A stretch of DNA of 48,730 bases, from IMG/VR virus record IMGVR_UViG_3300013306_000020, positions 1 to 48,730 of that record. One strand, given 5' to 3'. Positions 23,811 through 31,730 of the stretch are shown here, one piece after another. The stretch is from a virus. The notes under the pieces are model-generated. The model was not told the DNA's origin. It made no database searches and saw nothing but the letters and a program-made list of their open reading frames with translations. Position 1 is the stretch's first letter. Every line of letters starts with the position of its first letter. A program made the translations under genes and the position numbers.

Positions 23811-23871
23811 GACGGCGGCCTCTCCGCTCACCGGCTGGAACCCGGTGTGTCTGAGCAGAAGCGCCGCCGTC
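23811..23871 (+). ncRNA. nested stem-loop in the gap after whiB
   Basis: GACGGCGGC (23811-23819) pairs with GCCGCCGTC (23863-23871). After a symmetric 6x6 internal loop, GCTCA (23826-23830) pairs with TGAGC (23852-23856), and CCGG pairs inside. It lies in the 237-bp space between whiB and the next gene, so it may be a leader element or small RNA. Confidence 0.4.
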
Positions 23872-23910
23872 AACCCCATCGAAGTCTCTAACCACCTGAT
23901 GAGGATGAGC

Positions 23911-24267
23911 ATGACTCTACCCGCGAGGGTGGCGCCGGACTACCACTCCGGCGCCGACACGCAGCTTCCGATCGACTGCCCCCCGGCACCTGACGCAGCG
24001 GGCATGCTCCGTTCCGCGCTGGCCGCCGACGTCTCCCCGAAGGCGTACCGCCTGTACGCGCTGATGGTCCTCACGGGCCTCGGCGCCGACCGCTGGCTGA
24101 CCGGTGAGCAGATCGCCGACCGGGCCGCGATGACGCCCCACCAGTGCCGTGCCCTGGTCGCGGAACTCACCCGCGCCCGGCTCGTCGTCCGCACCAAGGT
24201 CGTCGTCACTCGTGACGGCGTCGCGTCGGCCCGCTACCGCTACTCCCTCGCGGGGGTGACGGCGTGA
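23911..24267 (+). CDS. winged-helix DNA-binding protein (118 aa)
   Basis: Residues about 30-118 fit a winged helix: AAGMLRSALAADVSPKAYRLYALMVLTGL, GEQIADRAAMTPHQCRALVAELTRARLVV, and a wing RTKVVVTRDGVASARYRYSL. ATG 23911 is chosen because GAGG stands six bases upstream; longer readings start at 23722 but pass through the stem-loop and are Ser/Arg-rich. The stop overlaps the initiator gene (GTGA). It is probably a replication or transcription partner of that gene. Confidence 0.7.
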   Translation: MTLPARVAPDYHSGADTQLPIDCPPAPDAAGMLRSALAADVSPKAYRLYALMVLTGLGADRWLTGEQIADRAAMTPHQCRALVAELTRARLVVRTKVVVTRDGVASARYRYSLAGVTA

Positions 24268-25268
24268 GCAGCCGCGCGACAGGCTGGGCGCTCCAGCAGC
24301 CGCTCAAGGCGGTCACGAAGGTCATCCTGTGGGCCTACGCCGAGCACGCCCACACCGACGGCCGGAACGCCTACATCAGCGTCATCACGGCCGCCGAGTA
24401 CGCAGGCGTCGACAAGGGCACCGCGGTCCGGCACATTCAGATGCTCGTCGAGAACGGCTACCTGCGCTTCGGGGACCAGTCGAACATCAGCAGCGACATT
24501 CCCAAGAACCGCCGGCCGGTGCTCTACGACCTCGCCATGGACGACGAGACAGTAGCTCGATGGGCGGAAGAGTATGACCCCTCCACCGACCCGCGCCTCA
24601 TCAACAAGGTCGGTGGCTCTCGCGGCGGCAAGGCGTCCGCTGCTCGGCGCCTCGTGGGGTTGGATTCTGCAACCCCACCATCCCGTGCTACCCCGGCGGC
24701 TCAGGTGGGGTTGGATTCTGCAACCCCAGTGGGGTTGGATTCTGCAACCCCAGCGTCGGAGGCTCAGGGGTTGCAAAATCAGGGCTCAGGGGTTGCAAAA
24801 ACGGGTGTTCAGGGGTTGCACCAGCGCAACCCAAATAAAGAACTAAACCAAGAACCAAACACAAACACCCAGCCCTCGCTCCGCTCAGGCGACATCGAGA
24901 CCCCGGAGCTCGCCCTCGTCCTGGCTGATGCCAGCCCGGCAACCAAGGTGCCGACCTTCGAGGACTTCTACGCCGTCTACCCGAGGCGCAAGGAGCCCGT
25001 CGCCGCGAGGAAGGCGTGGGACAAGGCCGTCAAGCTCGTCGGTGCGGAGCGCGTCATGGCCGGTGCCGAGCGGTACGCGAACGACCCGAACCTCCCCGAA
25101 AAGCAGTTCATCCCCTACCCGGCCTCGTGGCTCAACAACGGGTGCTGGGACGACGAACCCGAGCCCGTACGGGTCTCGGCCAACCGCGGCTCAGAGCGTG
25201 AGCCGTCCACCACCGCCCAGGCCACCGACGCAATGTGGGGCCGGGCAGCCAGAAGGAAGCAGGCGTAA
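24264..25268 (+). CDS. lambda-O-like replication initiator (334 aa)
   Basis: The N-terminal part (1-125) is a winged helix with VITAAEYAGVDKGTAVRHIQMLVENGYLRFGD. The middle (about 131-190) is a low-complexity linker with VGLDSATP repeats encoded by iterons. The C-terminal part (about 225-300) is a DnaT/primosome-like domain (FEDFYAVYPRRKEPVAARKAWDKAVKL ... YPASWLNNGCWDD). It precedes a DnaB helicase gene. The layout mirrors phage lambda O: the initiator binds an origin inside its own gene and recruits helicase. Confidence 0.85.
   Translation: MSSRATGWALQQPLKAVTKVILWAYAEHAHTDGRNAYISVITAAEYAGVDKGTAVRHIQMLVENGYLRFGDQSNISSDIPKNRRPVLYDLAMDDETVARWAEEYDPSTDPRLINKVGGSRGGKASAARRLVGLDSATPPSRATPAAQVGLDSATPVGLDSATPASEAQGLQNQGSGVAKTGVQGLHQRNPNKELNQEPNTNTQPSLRSGDIETPELALVLADASPATKVPTFEDFYAVYPRRKEPVAARKAWDKAVKLVGAERVMAGAERYANDPNLPEKQFIPYPASWLNNGCWDDEPEPVRVSANRGSEREPSTTAQATDAMWGRAARRKQA
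24654..24870 (+). repeat. iteron cluster and AT-rich segment: probable replication origin
   Basis: Three 24-bp copies (24654-24677, 24705-24728, 24729-24752) each contain the palindrome GGGGTTG-n7-CAACCCC. Further GGGGTTGCA units start at 24767, 24789 and 24812; two lie in a 17-bp direct repeat (24762-24778, 24784-24800). Immediately downstream 24833-24870 is A-rich (for example AAATAAAGAACTAAACC), in sharp contrast to the surrounding GC-rich DNA and suitable as an unwinding element. Confidence 0.8.
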
Positions 25269-25274
25269 CCACCG

Positions 25275-26648
25275 ATGACCACCACCGTCCCTCCAGACAC
25301 CCACTCCGCGTTCTCCGACGACGGAGACGACCACTCCGGCAACACCTTCTTCCGCACCCCGCCGAACGACGTCGACGCCGAACGGGCCGTCATCGGCTCC
25401 ATGCTCATCGCGAAGTACGCGATCGACGAGTGCGCCGACATCGTCACCAGCGGCGAGTTCTACCACCCGCGGCACGGCACGATCTTCGACGCGATCGTGC
25501 ACCTGCACTGGAACCAGCAGCCGGCCGACGCGATCACCGTCGCGGACCACCTCGAGCGGCGTGGCGAGCTCTCCCGCATCGGTGGGCAGGCGTACCTGCA
25601 CCAGTGCGTCGCGGCGATCCCGACAGCCGCGAACGGCTCGTACTACGCCACGATCGTCGCCGACAAGGCCGTCCTGCGTCGGCTCACCGAGGCGGGCACG
25701 CGCATCGTGCAGATGGGCTACACCGAGGGCGGCGGCTCCGTCGACGACCTCGTCGGAGCCGCCCAGTCCGAGATCGACGGCGTCGCACGCGGGCAGATCC
25801 TCGACATCGAGGCCGTCGGCTCCTACGTCGACGACGTCGTCGAGGAGACCTACCTCGACCGACAGTTCGTCACGACACCGTGGCCGTCGGTCAACAAGAT
25901 CATCGACGGCTTCGAGCCCTCCCGCGTCTACACGACCGCGGCCCGCCCCGGTGGCGGCAAGTCGATCTGGATGCTCCAAGCCTGCCTGTGGATGGCTCAG
26001 AAGCACGGCCGCCCGGCTGCGATTAGCAGCATGGAGATGCCCCGTGGAGAGGTGGTGCTCCGTGCCCTGGCACTCATGTCCGGCGTCGACTACCGGAAGA
26101 TCAAGGACGGCAAGAGCCTCACCGACTTCCAGCGTCAGCAGGTCACCGAGGCGCAGGCCACACTCCGGCGGCTGCCGCTCTTCATCGACGACCGCGCCGA
26201 CCAAACCGTCGAGATGATGCGATCGTTCGCGCGTCAGGTGAAGAACCGCTCCGGGCTCGGCATCCTCGGCATCGACTACGTGCAGCTGTTCAACCCCTCC
26301 CCGGGTCGGAAGTTCGGCACCCGGCAGGAAGAGGTGTCGCACATGTCGCGGCAGGTCAAGATGACCGCGAAAGCTCTCGAAATCCCGGTCATCATGCTGG
26401 CCCAGCTCAATCGAGTGGAGGGCAAGCCGAAGCTGACGAACCTGCGCGAGTCCGGCTCGCTGGAGCAGGACAGCGACGTCGTGGTGCTCCTGCACCGTGA
26501 GGACGACGCCGACACCGGCGAGCCGCTGGACGACCTGTGGGGGCTCGTCGCGAAGAACCGCTCCGGTCCCCGCGATGCGTTCAGCCTCTACTTCGACGGG
26601 CCGCGCATGCGGTTCACCGAGCACCCCGAGCCCATCGAGGGCATGTGA
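25275..26648 (+). CDS. DnaB-like replicative helicase (457 aa)
   Basis: The N-terminal domain is DnaB-like (DAERAVIGSMLI, GGQAYLHQCVAAIPTAAN). The C-terminal RecA-like domain has Walker A ARPGGGKS (about 222-229), SSMEMPRGEVVLR, ILGIDYVQLF (Walker B region), and LAQLNR with LRESGSLEQDSDVVVLLHRE, all hallmarks of DnaB. It unwinds DNA at the fork and would be loaded by the adjacent initiator. Start ATG 25275 lies 6 bp after the initiator stop. Confidence 0.93.
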   Translation: MTTTVPPDTHSAFSDDGDDHSGNTFFRTPPNDVDAERAVIGSMLIAKYAIDECADIVTSGEFYHPRHGTIFDAIVHLHWNQQPADAITVADHLERRGELSRIGGQAYLHQCVAAIPTAANGSYYATIVADKAVLRRLTEAGTRIVQMGYTEGGGSVDDLVGAAQSEIDGVARGQILDIEAVGSYVDDVVEETYLDRQFVTTPWPSVNKIIDGFEPSRVYTTAARPGGGKSIWMLQACLWMAQKHGRPAAISSMEMPRGEVVLRALALMSGVDYRKIKDGKSLTDFQRQQVTEAQATLRRLPLFIDDRADQTVEMMRSFARQVKNRSGLGILGIDYVQLFNPSPGRKFGTRQEEVSHMSRQVKMTAKALEIPVIMLAQLNRVEGKPKLTNLRESGSLEQDSDVVVLLHREDDADTGEPLDDLWGLVAKNRSGPRDAFSLYFDGPRMRFTEHPEPIEGM

Positions 26649-26666
26649 CGGTCGCCTGCGTGTCCC

Positions 26667-26696
26667 CCGACAAAACGTCACCCCACTCACTACCCT
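26667..26696 (+). promoter_or_regulatory. sigma70-like promoter upstream of the DUF2637 gene
   Basis: CCGACA (26667-26672), 18 bp, TACCCT (26691-26696), followed by AGGAAGG and ATG 26732. It lacks the leader hairpin of the other early promoters. Confidence 0.45.
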
Positions 26697-26731
26697 TGGA
26701 CGAGACAGACCCGACCAGGAAGGCCCCGATC

Positions 26732-27664
26732 ATGGCTCGCATCAAGGCGCCGACGTCGCGGAAGAAGACCCGCGGCGACCAGCGCACCCTGCGCATCGAG
26801 TCCTCGTCCCTGCCCCTCGTGGTCGGGGTCGCGGTCATCGCGGCGATCATCTCGTTCGTCGCGCTCAAGTGGGTCGGCGACTACATGGGCATGGTCATCG
26901 ACGCGCCCTGGGGCACGCGCATGTCCTACGCGCCGCTCCTGCCCATCGCGATCGACGGGTTCGGCATCATCTGCGCGCTCGGCATCGTCCGCTCCCGATC
27001 CGTCGGCGAGCCGGTCGCGAAGCGCGCCTCGGAGTGGGCCGGCCTGTTCATCTCCCTCGGGCTGTCGATCGCCGGGAACATCGTCCACACCATGCATTTC
27101 GTGAACGGCACCGTCCCGCCGATCTGGCTCATCGTCGCCTACTCGGCCGCCGTGCCCGCGATCGTCGCCTACGGCCTGCACCTGCTCGGCCGGATCGCGC
27201 ACGACAGCCTCTCGTCGCGGATCTACGTCGACGACCCCGATCACGTGCAGCTCGACGTGCCCGGTGTCCCGAACCCGATGTCGGCCGCACCGGGGCGCGC
27301 CGCCGAACCCGCGCCGGCGCGGACCGCGCCCGCCGCGGCCGCAGTCAGTGAGGCGCGTTCCACCGCGCCGCGCCGCACCGCGCCTCCGGGTGGCGAACCG
27401 ATCATCGACCGGCGCACGCTCAGGGACGCCAAGGATCGCTACTTCGAGATCGTGCGCGACGTCGTAGCGCGCGGCGGTGAGGTCCGCGCCGCTGACGTCC
27501 GCCGTCAGGTCGAGGGCGAGGGCTACGAGGTGCCGACCGAGGGCGCGGGCCGAAAGTGGGTCACCGCGATCGTCGCCGAGTTGGACGCGGTCGCGCCCCC
27601 GACTGACCGCGGCGCGGCCGACCTGGACGCGGCGCGCTCCATCCCGGAGCGCGCCTCGGCCTGA
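26732..27664 (+). CDS. DUF2637-like four-helix membrane protein with C-terminal domain (310 aa)
   Basis: Four transmembrane helices lie at about 27-48, 66-86, 100-119 and 130-152, with LPIAIDGFGIICALG and LSIAGNIVHTMHF matching the DUF2637 pattern of actinobacterial plasmids and mobile elements. An Ala/Pro/Arg-rich linker (about 185-225) leads to a cytoplasmic helical domain (RDAKDRYFEIVRDVVARGGEVRAADVRRQVEGEGYEVPTEGAGRKWV) like a winged-helix DNA-binding unit. It may tether DNA to the membrane. ATG 26732 is chosen for AGGAAGG upstream. Confidence 0.75.
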   Translation: MARIKAPTSRKKTRGDQRTLRIESSSLPLVVGVAVIAAIISFVALKWVGDYMGMVIDAPWGTRMSYAPLLPIAIDGFGIICALGIVRSRSVGEPVAKRASEWAGLFISLGLSIAGNIVHTMHFVNGTVPPIWLIVAYSAAVPAIVAYGLHLLGRIAHDSLSSRIYVDDPDHVQLDVPGVPNPMSAAPGRAAEPAPARTAPAAAAVSEARSTAPRRTAPPGGEPIIDRRTLRDAKDRYFEIVRDVVARGGEVRAADVRRQVEGEGYEVPTEGAGRKWVTAIVAELDAVAPPTDRGAADLDAARSIPERASA

Positions 27665-27681
27665 CCCCCGGCGAAACTCGA

Positions 27682-27747
27682 CATACCCCCTCCCTCGACA
27701 AGAGGTGAGGGGGTATGCGATTATCTGAGGGCCGGTGAGCGACCGGC
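27682..27747 (+). promoter_or_regulatory. early-type promoter with operator-like repeat and hairpin leader
   Basis: An 11-bp inverted repeat CATACCCCCTC/GAGGGGGTATG (27682-27692, 27707-27717) lies across the promoter: TCGACA (27695-27700), 18 bp, GATTAT (27719-27724). The leader hairpin GCCGG-TGAGCGA-CCGGC (27731-27747) follows, then CACCACCACGAAGGG. The large repeat could be an operator or the terminator of the upstream gene. Confidence 0.65.
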
Positions 27748-27774
27748 ACCACCACGAAGGGAAGTGACCCCGCC

Positions 27775-28407
27775 ATGAGTGCACAGACACTCGAGCCCGT
27801 CGACGAGGATGCGATCCGCGCCCGGGCCCGCGGCCAGATCGACGACGTCCGTCTCCACTCCGAGCACGCGAAGCGCGTCCTCGACGAGCTGCGCCTCGCC
27901 GCCGAGAACCTGCTCGGCATCCACCAGCGCGCCATGAGCACCCTGGACACGGTGCCCGACTTCAACGTGAAGGATCCCGAGGCCGCCGAAGGCCACTGGG
28001 CCGACCCGCAGAACGACGTCCGGCTCTCCTCGACGGTCCTGCACCTGCTCGGCTCGTTCGGGTCCTCGCGCGTCGACGACCTCATCGCCGGCATCGACGC
28101 CACCCAGGCCGCGCTCGGCCGGTACGCCGACGTCGCTGAGGCGGCATACGACCGCGAGTTCGGGAAGGGCTGGACGGACACCACGGGCCAGCCGGCGATC
28201 CCGTATCCGTACAGCCTCGGCCTGCTCGACGACCGCTGCGCCGTCAAGGACTGCGACGAGAAGGGCGACCATGCACTCCTCGCCATGGACCTGAGCGCGG
28301 AAGGTGCGACGCTCGTACACCGGGACGTGACCACGGCTCCGTCGGACAGCGGTCGTCCGGGCGCCGAGTGGGACCCGAACGAGGTCGTCACGGGCGTGGA
28401 CCTGTGA
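27775..28407 (+). CDS. hypothetical early protein (210 aa)
   Basis: The N-terminal 130 residues are helical (IDDVRLHSEHAKRVLDELRLAAENLLGIHQRAMSTLDTV). The C-terminal part has a Cys/His patch (DDRCAVKDCDEKGDHALLAM) that may bind metal. No family is recognised. It is the first gene of a coupled operon running to 31529 with DUF4326, Gp37/68-like and methyltransferase genes, so a DNA-modification or nucleotide role is possible. Confidence 0.75.
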   Translation: MSAQTLEPVDEDAIRARARGQIDDVRLHSEHAKRVLDELRLAAENLLGIHQRAMSTLDTVPDFNVKDPEAAEGHWADPQNDVRLSSTVLHLLGSFGSSRVDDLIAGIDATQAALGRYADVAEAAYDREFGKGWTDTTGQPAIPYPYSLGLLDDRCAVKDCDEKGDHALLAMDLSAEGATLVHRDVTTAPSDSGRPGAEWDPNEVVTGVDL

Positions 28408-29192
28408 GCCGCGAGTGGGTCGACGACCTCGTCAAGCCGCCCAGGCGCGGCCCGGACAACCGCGACAAGCGGTGGGTCATGCGCTGCGACTGCTTCCACG
28501 CCGCGCACGGCCTCGACGGCAAGAGGCGCCTCCTGCGCTGCCCCACCGAGGGGAAGCCGTCCGTCACGCAGCCGGTCCTCGACGACTACGCGAAGGACGG
28601 GTGGAAGATCGCGCTCGTCCACGGCGACCTGTGCCCCGACTGCATCGGCGGTCACCCCGCCCCGACCCCCGAGGTTCTGGCCGGTCCGGGCCGCATCCAG
28701 CGCCGCCGCGTCAAGGGTTGGCGCATGCCGGAAGGTGCTGTTTACGTCGGCCGCGGGTCGAAGTGGGGCAACCCCTTCCAGTACCGCACCCCCTACGGCC
28801 TCGTCCGGCACCTGCCGAACGACGCCGCGACGTACGAGTACGAGGGTCGGATCAGCGCCGACGGCATGAGCCACCCCTACTACCACCCCGACGGGCACGT
28901 CACCGACTACCGCGTCAGGTACGCCACCCGCGAGGAGATCGTCGAGCTCTACCGCCGCACCATCCTCGAGCCCGACCGGGGGATGCTCGGCGCGTACCCG
29001 TCGAACAAGGGCCACCTCGCGACGTTCTGGACCGGCAAGCGGTGGGAGAGCGAGCACCTGACCGTCACGCCCGAGATGATCCGCGCCGAGCTGGCAGGGA
29101 AGGTCCTGGCGTGCTGGTGCAAGGACTCCGACCCGTGCCACGCCGACGTGCTGTTGGCGATCGCCAACAGCGAGGAGGTGCCCCGTGGGTGA
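28404..29192 (+). CDS. DUF4326-domain protein with zinc-binding N-terminus (262 aa)
   Basis: From about residue 100 it matches DUF4326: RRRVKGWRMPEGAVYVGRGSKWGNPF, a central EEIVELYRRTIL, and the end LAGKVLACWCKDSDPCHADVLL. DUF4326 proteins are common in phages and of unknown function. The N-terminal part has CDCFHAAH and CPDC clusters, suggesting bound zinc. GTG 28404 gives a GTGA overlap with the previous gene. Confidence 0.8.
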   Translation: MSREWVDDLVKPPRRGPDNRDKRWVMRCDCFHAAHGLDGKRRLLRCPTEGKPSVTQPVLDDYAKDGWKIALVHGDLCPDCIGGHPAPTPEVLAGPGRIQRRRVKGWRMPEGAVYVGRGSKWGNPFQYRTPYGLVRHLPNDAATYEYEGRISADGMSHPYYHPDGHVTDYRVRYATREEIVELYRRTILEPDRGMLGAYPSNKGHLATFWTGKRWESEHLTVTPEMIRAELAGKVLACWCKDSDPCHADVLLAIANSEEVPRG

Positions 29193-30105
29193 CAAGACCG
29201 GCATCGAGTGGACCGAGGCTACGTGGAACCCGACCACCGGGTGCGACCGCGTCTCGCCGGGCTGTGACCACTGCTACGCCCTCACCCTCGCGGGCCGCCT
29301 CAAGGCCATGGGCGCCAGCGCCTACCAGGAGGACGGCGACCCGAGGACCTCCGGCCCGGGGTTCAAGCTCACGGTGCACCCTGACCGGCTGGACGTGCCG
29401 CTCCGCTGGACGCGCCCGCGGTTCATCTTCGTCAACAGCATGTCGGACCTGTTCCACAAGGACGTCCCGGACGAGTTCATCGCCAAGGTGTTCGCCGTCA
29501 TGGCCCTCGCCCCCCGGCACACGTTCCAGGTCCTCACGAAGCGCCACGGCCGGATGCGTTCGCTGCTGTCGTCCGGCCGATTCGCGGACCTCGTTGTGGC
29601 CGCACTGTCGACGGTCGTGGACGAGACGTCCGGCCGGCTTCCCGCCAAGGACTTCGACGCCGCTTATGCGCACGTCACGGACAGGGTGCACGTGGACGAG
29701 CCGATGCCGCCGCTGCCGAACGTGTGGCTCGGCGTGTCCGTCGAGGATCAGAAGCGCGCCGACCTCCGCATCCCCGCGCTGCTCGCGACGCCGGCCGCGG
29801 TCCGGTTCCTCTCGTGCGAGCCGATCCTCGGACCCGTCAGCTTCCGATGGGCCAAGTGGGCGCCGCTCATCAACGCAGGCCACCTCGACGGCCTGCGCGG
29901 CATCGACTGGGTGATCGTCGGCGGCGAGTCCGGCCCGGGCCACCGCCCCATCGACCCTGAGTGGGTGCGCTCCCTCCGGGACCAGTGCTCCGACGCCGGA
30001 GTCGCGTTCCTCTTCAAGCAGTGGGGCGGCGCCACCCCGAAGGCCGGCGGCCGCGAGCTCGACGGTGTCACCCACGACGGCTACCCGGGAGCCGTCAGTG
30101 CGTGA
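29185..30105 (+). CDS. phage Gp37/Gp68 (DUF5131) family protein (306 aa)
   Basis: The protein begins TGIEWTEATWNPTTGCDRVSPGCDHCYA, the characteristic start of the Gp37/Gp68 family with a Cys cluster (Cx6CxxC) reminiscent of radical-SAM enzymes, and continues with FVNSMSDLFH, TFQVLTKR, NVWLGVSVEDQ, IDWVIVGGESGPGHRP and FLFKQWGG. The biochemical role is unsettled; a metal-dependent modification is plausible. GTG 29185, GAGGAGG upstream, overlaps the previous gene by 8 bp. Confidence 0.85.
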   Translation: MGDKTGIEWTEATWNPTTGCDRVSPGCDHCYALTLAGRLKAMGASAYQEDGDPRTSGPGFKLTVHPDRLDVPLRWTRPRFIFVNSMSDLFHKDVPDEFIAKVFAVMALAPRHTFQVLTKRHGRMRSLLSSGRFADLVVAALSTVVDETSGRLPAKDFDAAYAHVTDRVHVDEPMPPLPNVWLGVSVEDQKRADLRIPALLATPAAVRFLSCEPILGPVSFRWAKWAPLINAGHLDGLRGIDWVIVGGESGPGHRPIDPEWVRSLRDQCSDAGVAFLFKQWGGATPKAGGRELDGVTHDGYPGAVSA

Positions 30106-31132
30106 GCCCTACTTCCGCGACGAGCACGTCGAGCTGCACCACGGCGCCGCGCTCGACGTGCTCCGTGACCTGCCCGACGCGTCGGTCGGGTGCATCTTCA
30201 CGTCCCCGCCCTACTACGGCCTCCGCGCCTACGGCCACGACGAGCGCGAGCAGGGCACCGAGGAGACCGTCGCGGAGTTCGTCGGCGGTCTGCTCGAGGT
30301 GTTCCGTGAGGCCCGCCGGGTCCTCGCCGACGACGGCACCCTGTGGGTCAACCTCGGCGACACCTACTCGTCGAAGGCGAACGCCCGCAACACCGACGCC
30401 GGCAGGCTCGGGAAGGGCCACGCCCGCGTCCCCCAGCACGTGCAGGGGCAGCGGAACACCACCGCCGTCGCGCCGTACAAGAGCCTGCTCATGATCCCCG
30501 AGCGGTTCGCCCTGGCGATGACCGACGACGGGTGGCTGCTGCGGAACCGGGTGACGTGGGTCAAGACCAACGGCACCCCGGAGCCCGTGACCGACCGGTT
30601 CACCGCGAAGTCGGAGGCGATGTGGCTCTTCACCCCGGGCCCCCGCTACTGGTTCGACATCGACGCTGTCCGTGAGCCGCACACCTCGCGGCCGCAGCGG
30701 CGCCTCGCGAAGAAGGTCGACAAGGTGGGAAGGCCGGACGGCCAGTCGCCGCAGACGTGGGCGGCCATGACCGACCGGCCCGAACCTGCGCACGACGGCC
30801 ACCCCCTCGGCCGCAACCCCGGAGACTCGTGGGTCGTCGACGACGAGGACCCGGCACAGTTCATGGACGAGGTGTGGCGCATCCCCAACCGCCCCTTCCC
30901 CGGCGCGCACTTCGCTGTCATGAACCCCGACGTCGCCCGCCGCGCGATCAAGGCCGGGTGCAAGCCTGGAGCGGCCGTCCTCGACCCGTACTCCGGGTCC
31001 GGCACCACCGGCATGGTCGCGGCCGAGCTCGGCCACCCCTACGTCGGGATCGAGCTCTACGAGAAGTACCTCGACCTGTCGCTGCGCACCCGCCTCGCAC
31101 AGTCGTCCCTGCTGCTGGGGGAGGGCGCGTGA
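30098..31132 (+). CDS. DNA N4/N6-type methyltransferase (344 aa)
   Basis: Catalytic motif TSPPYYGLR (about 35-43) lies before the SAM-binding motif LDPYSGSGTTGMVA (about 294-307), the order of beta-class amino-methyltransferases acting on adenine N6 or cytosine N4. VWRIPNRPFPGAHFAVMN is also typical. No restriction enzyme is adjacent, so it is probably a solitary phage enzyme protecting DNA. GTG 30098 overlaps the Gp37/68-like gene by 8 bp. Confidence 0.9.
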   Translation: MREPYFRDEHVELHHGAALDVLRDLPDASVGCIFTSPPYYGLRAYGHDEREQGTEETVAEFVGGLLEVFREARRVLADDGTLWVNLGDTYSSKANARNTDAGRLGKGHARVPQHVQGQRNTTAVAPYKSLLMIPERFALAMTDDGWLLRNRVTWVKTNGTPEPVTDRFTAKSEAMWLFTPGPRYWFDIDAVREPHTSRPQRRLAKKVDKVGRPDGQSPQTWAAMTDRPEPAHDGHPLGRNPGDSWVVDDEDPAQFMDEVWRIPNRPFPGAHFAVMNPDVARRAIKAGCKPGAAVLDPYSGSGTTGMVAAELGHPYVGIELYEKYLDLSLRTRLAQSSLLLGEGA

Positions 31133-31365
31133 CCCCGATCATGGCGCTGCTCTACGCCTACCTCGCCCTGGCGCTCTTCATCGCGGCATGCTGCGCCGGC
31201 GCGATGCGGCACTTCCGGTCCTGTCCTGATCCGCGTCACCGCGAGCACATCGAAATGCTCGACACGGTCGCGGACTATCTCAGGCTCGAGGACGACAACG
31301 CGGTGGCCGTGTTCCTCGGCCTCGCGTGGCCGATCCTGCTCGTCCGCAGCCGCGGGCAGCGGTGA
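31129..31365 (+). CDS. small membrane protein (78 aa)
   Basis: An N-terminal hydrophobic helix (ALLYAYLALALFIAACCAGAM, residues 5-25) and a C-terminal hydrophobic stretch (AVAVFLGLAWPILLV) flank a charged middle. It is not recognised. GTG start, GTGA overlap with the methyltransferase gene; the stop also overlaps the next start. Confidence 0.65.
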   Translation: MTPIMALLYAYLALALFIAACCAGAMRHFRSCPDPRHREHIEMLDTVADYLRLEDDNAVAVFLGLAWPILLVRSRGQR

Positions 31366-31529
31366 AGCCGTGCCCCGACTGCTGGGTGGAGGCGCAGCGT
31401 CGCGAGCTCGCGACGGGGGAGGACCCCGACACGGCATACCGCGAGGTGCTCCCGATGTGCCCGCTCTTCCACGACGCGACACAGACGCCACCGATCCGAA
31501 AGGGTGCCCGTCGTTGGGCCCGCAGCTGA
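31362..31529 (+). CDS. small Cys-containing protein (55 aa)
   Basis: It has a CPDC pair at residues 4-7 and a further Cys near residue 34 (PMCPLFHD), perhaps a zinc-binding knuckle. GTG with GTGA overlap ends the operon. Its last five codons form part of the left arm of a long RNA stem. The function is unknown. Confidence 0.55.
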   Translation: MKPCPDCWVEAQRRELATGEDPDTAYREVLPMCPLFHDATQTPPIRKGARRWARS

Positions 31530-31610
31530 CGGCCGAAGTGGCATGCCCCGTTCCGCGACGGGGTGTCCCGGTGTAACTCCGGGAGGTCGCGGACGGCTGC
31601 GGGCCCGACG
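31512..31610 (+). ncRNA. structured RNA element
   Basis: A 15-bp stem (31512-31526 with 31596-31610, one G-T pair) encloses 69 nt containing an 8-bp stem TCCGCGAC/GTCGCGGA (31552-31559, 31586-31593) and a 6-bp stem TCCCGG/CCGGGA (31566-31571, 31579-31584) with a 7-nt loop. It spans the end of one operon and lies just upstream of the next promoter. There is no T run, and it does not fit a tRNA. Confidence 0.5.
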
Positions 31611-31625
31611 TAGATCCTGAAACCT

Positions 31626-31706
31626 TTGACGGGCAACCAAGCCCGCCCGCACGATCAGCACAACACACCACCCCCCATCGGGGGCCACCGGGACAAGCGA
31701 CCCGGT
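31626..31706 (+). promoter_or_regulatory. early-type promoter with hairpin leader (esterase)
   Basis: TTGACG (31626-31631), 18 bp, CACGAT (31650-31655, weak). Hairpin ACCGGG-ACAAGCGA-CCCGGT (31687-31706) is followed by ACACCACC and AGAGAAAG before ATG 31731. Confidence 0.55.
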
Positions 31707-31730
31707 ACACCACCTCAGAGAAAGATCAAC

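Noticed and set aside
23722-23910. Longer N-terminus of the winged-helix gene starting at ATG 23722
   Set aside because: The added 63 residues are Ser/Arg-rich without fold, cross a strong RNA stem-loop, and ATG 23911 has a better-placed GAGG.
24546-24576. Additional late-type promoter (AGACAGTA ... AGTATG)
   Set aside because: It lies inside the initiator gene, both boxes are weak and no gene starts nearby.
24654-24832. CRISPR array
   Set aside because: Units are 24-bp palindromes partly in direct tandem without regular spacers, lie inside a coding frame, and precede an A-rich segment, which fits origin iterons.
31512-31610. tRNA gene
   Set aside because: There is a 5-bp/7-nt arm, but the T-loop consensus, a 7-nt anticodon loop and a 7-bp acceptor next to the T arm are missing.
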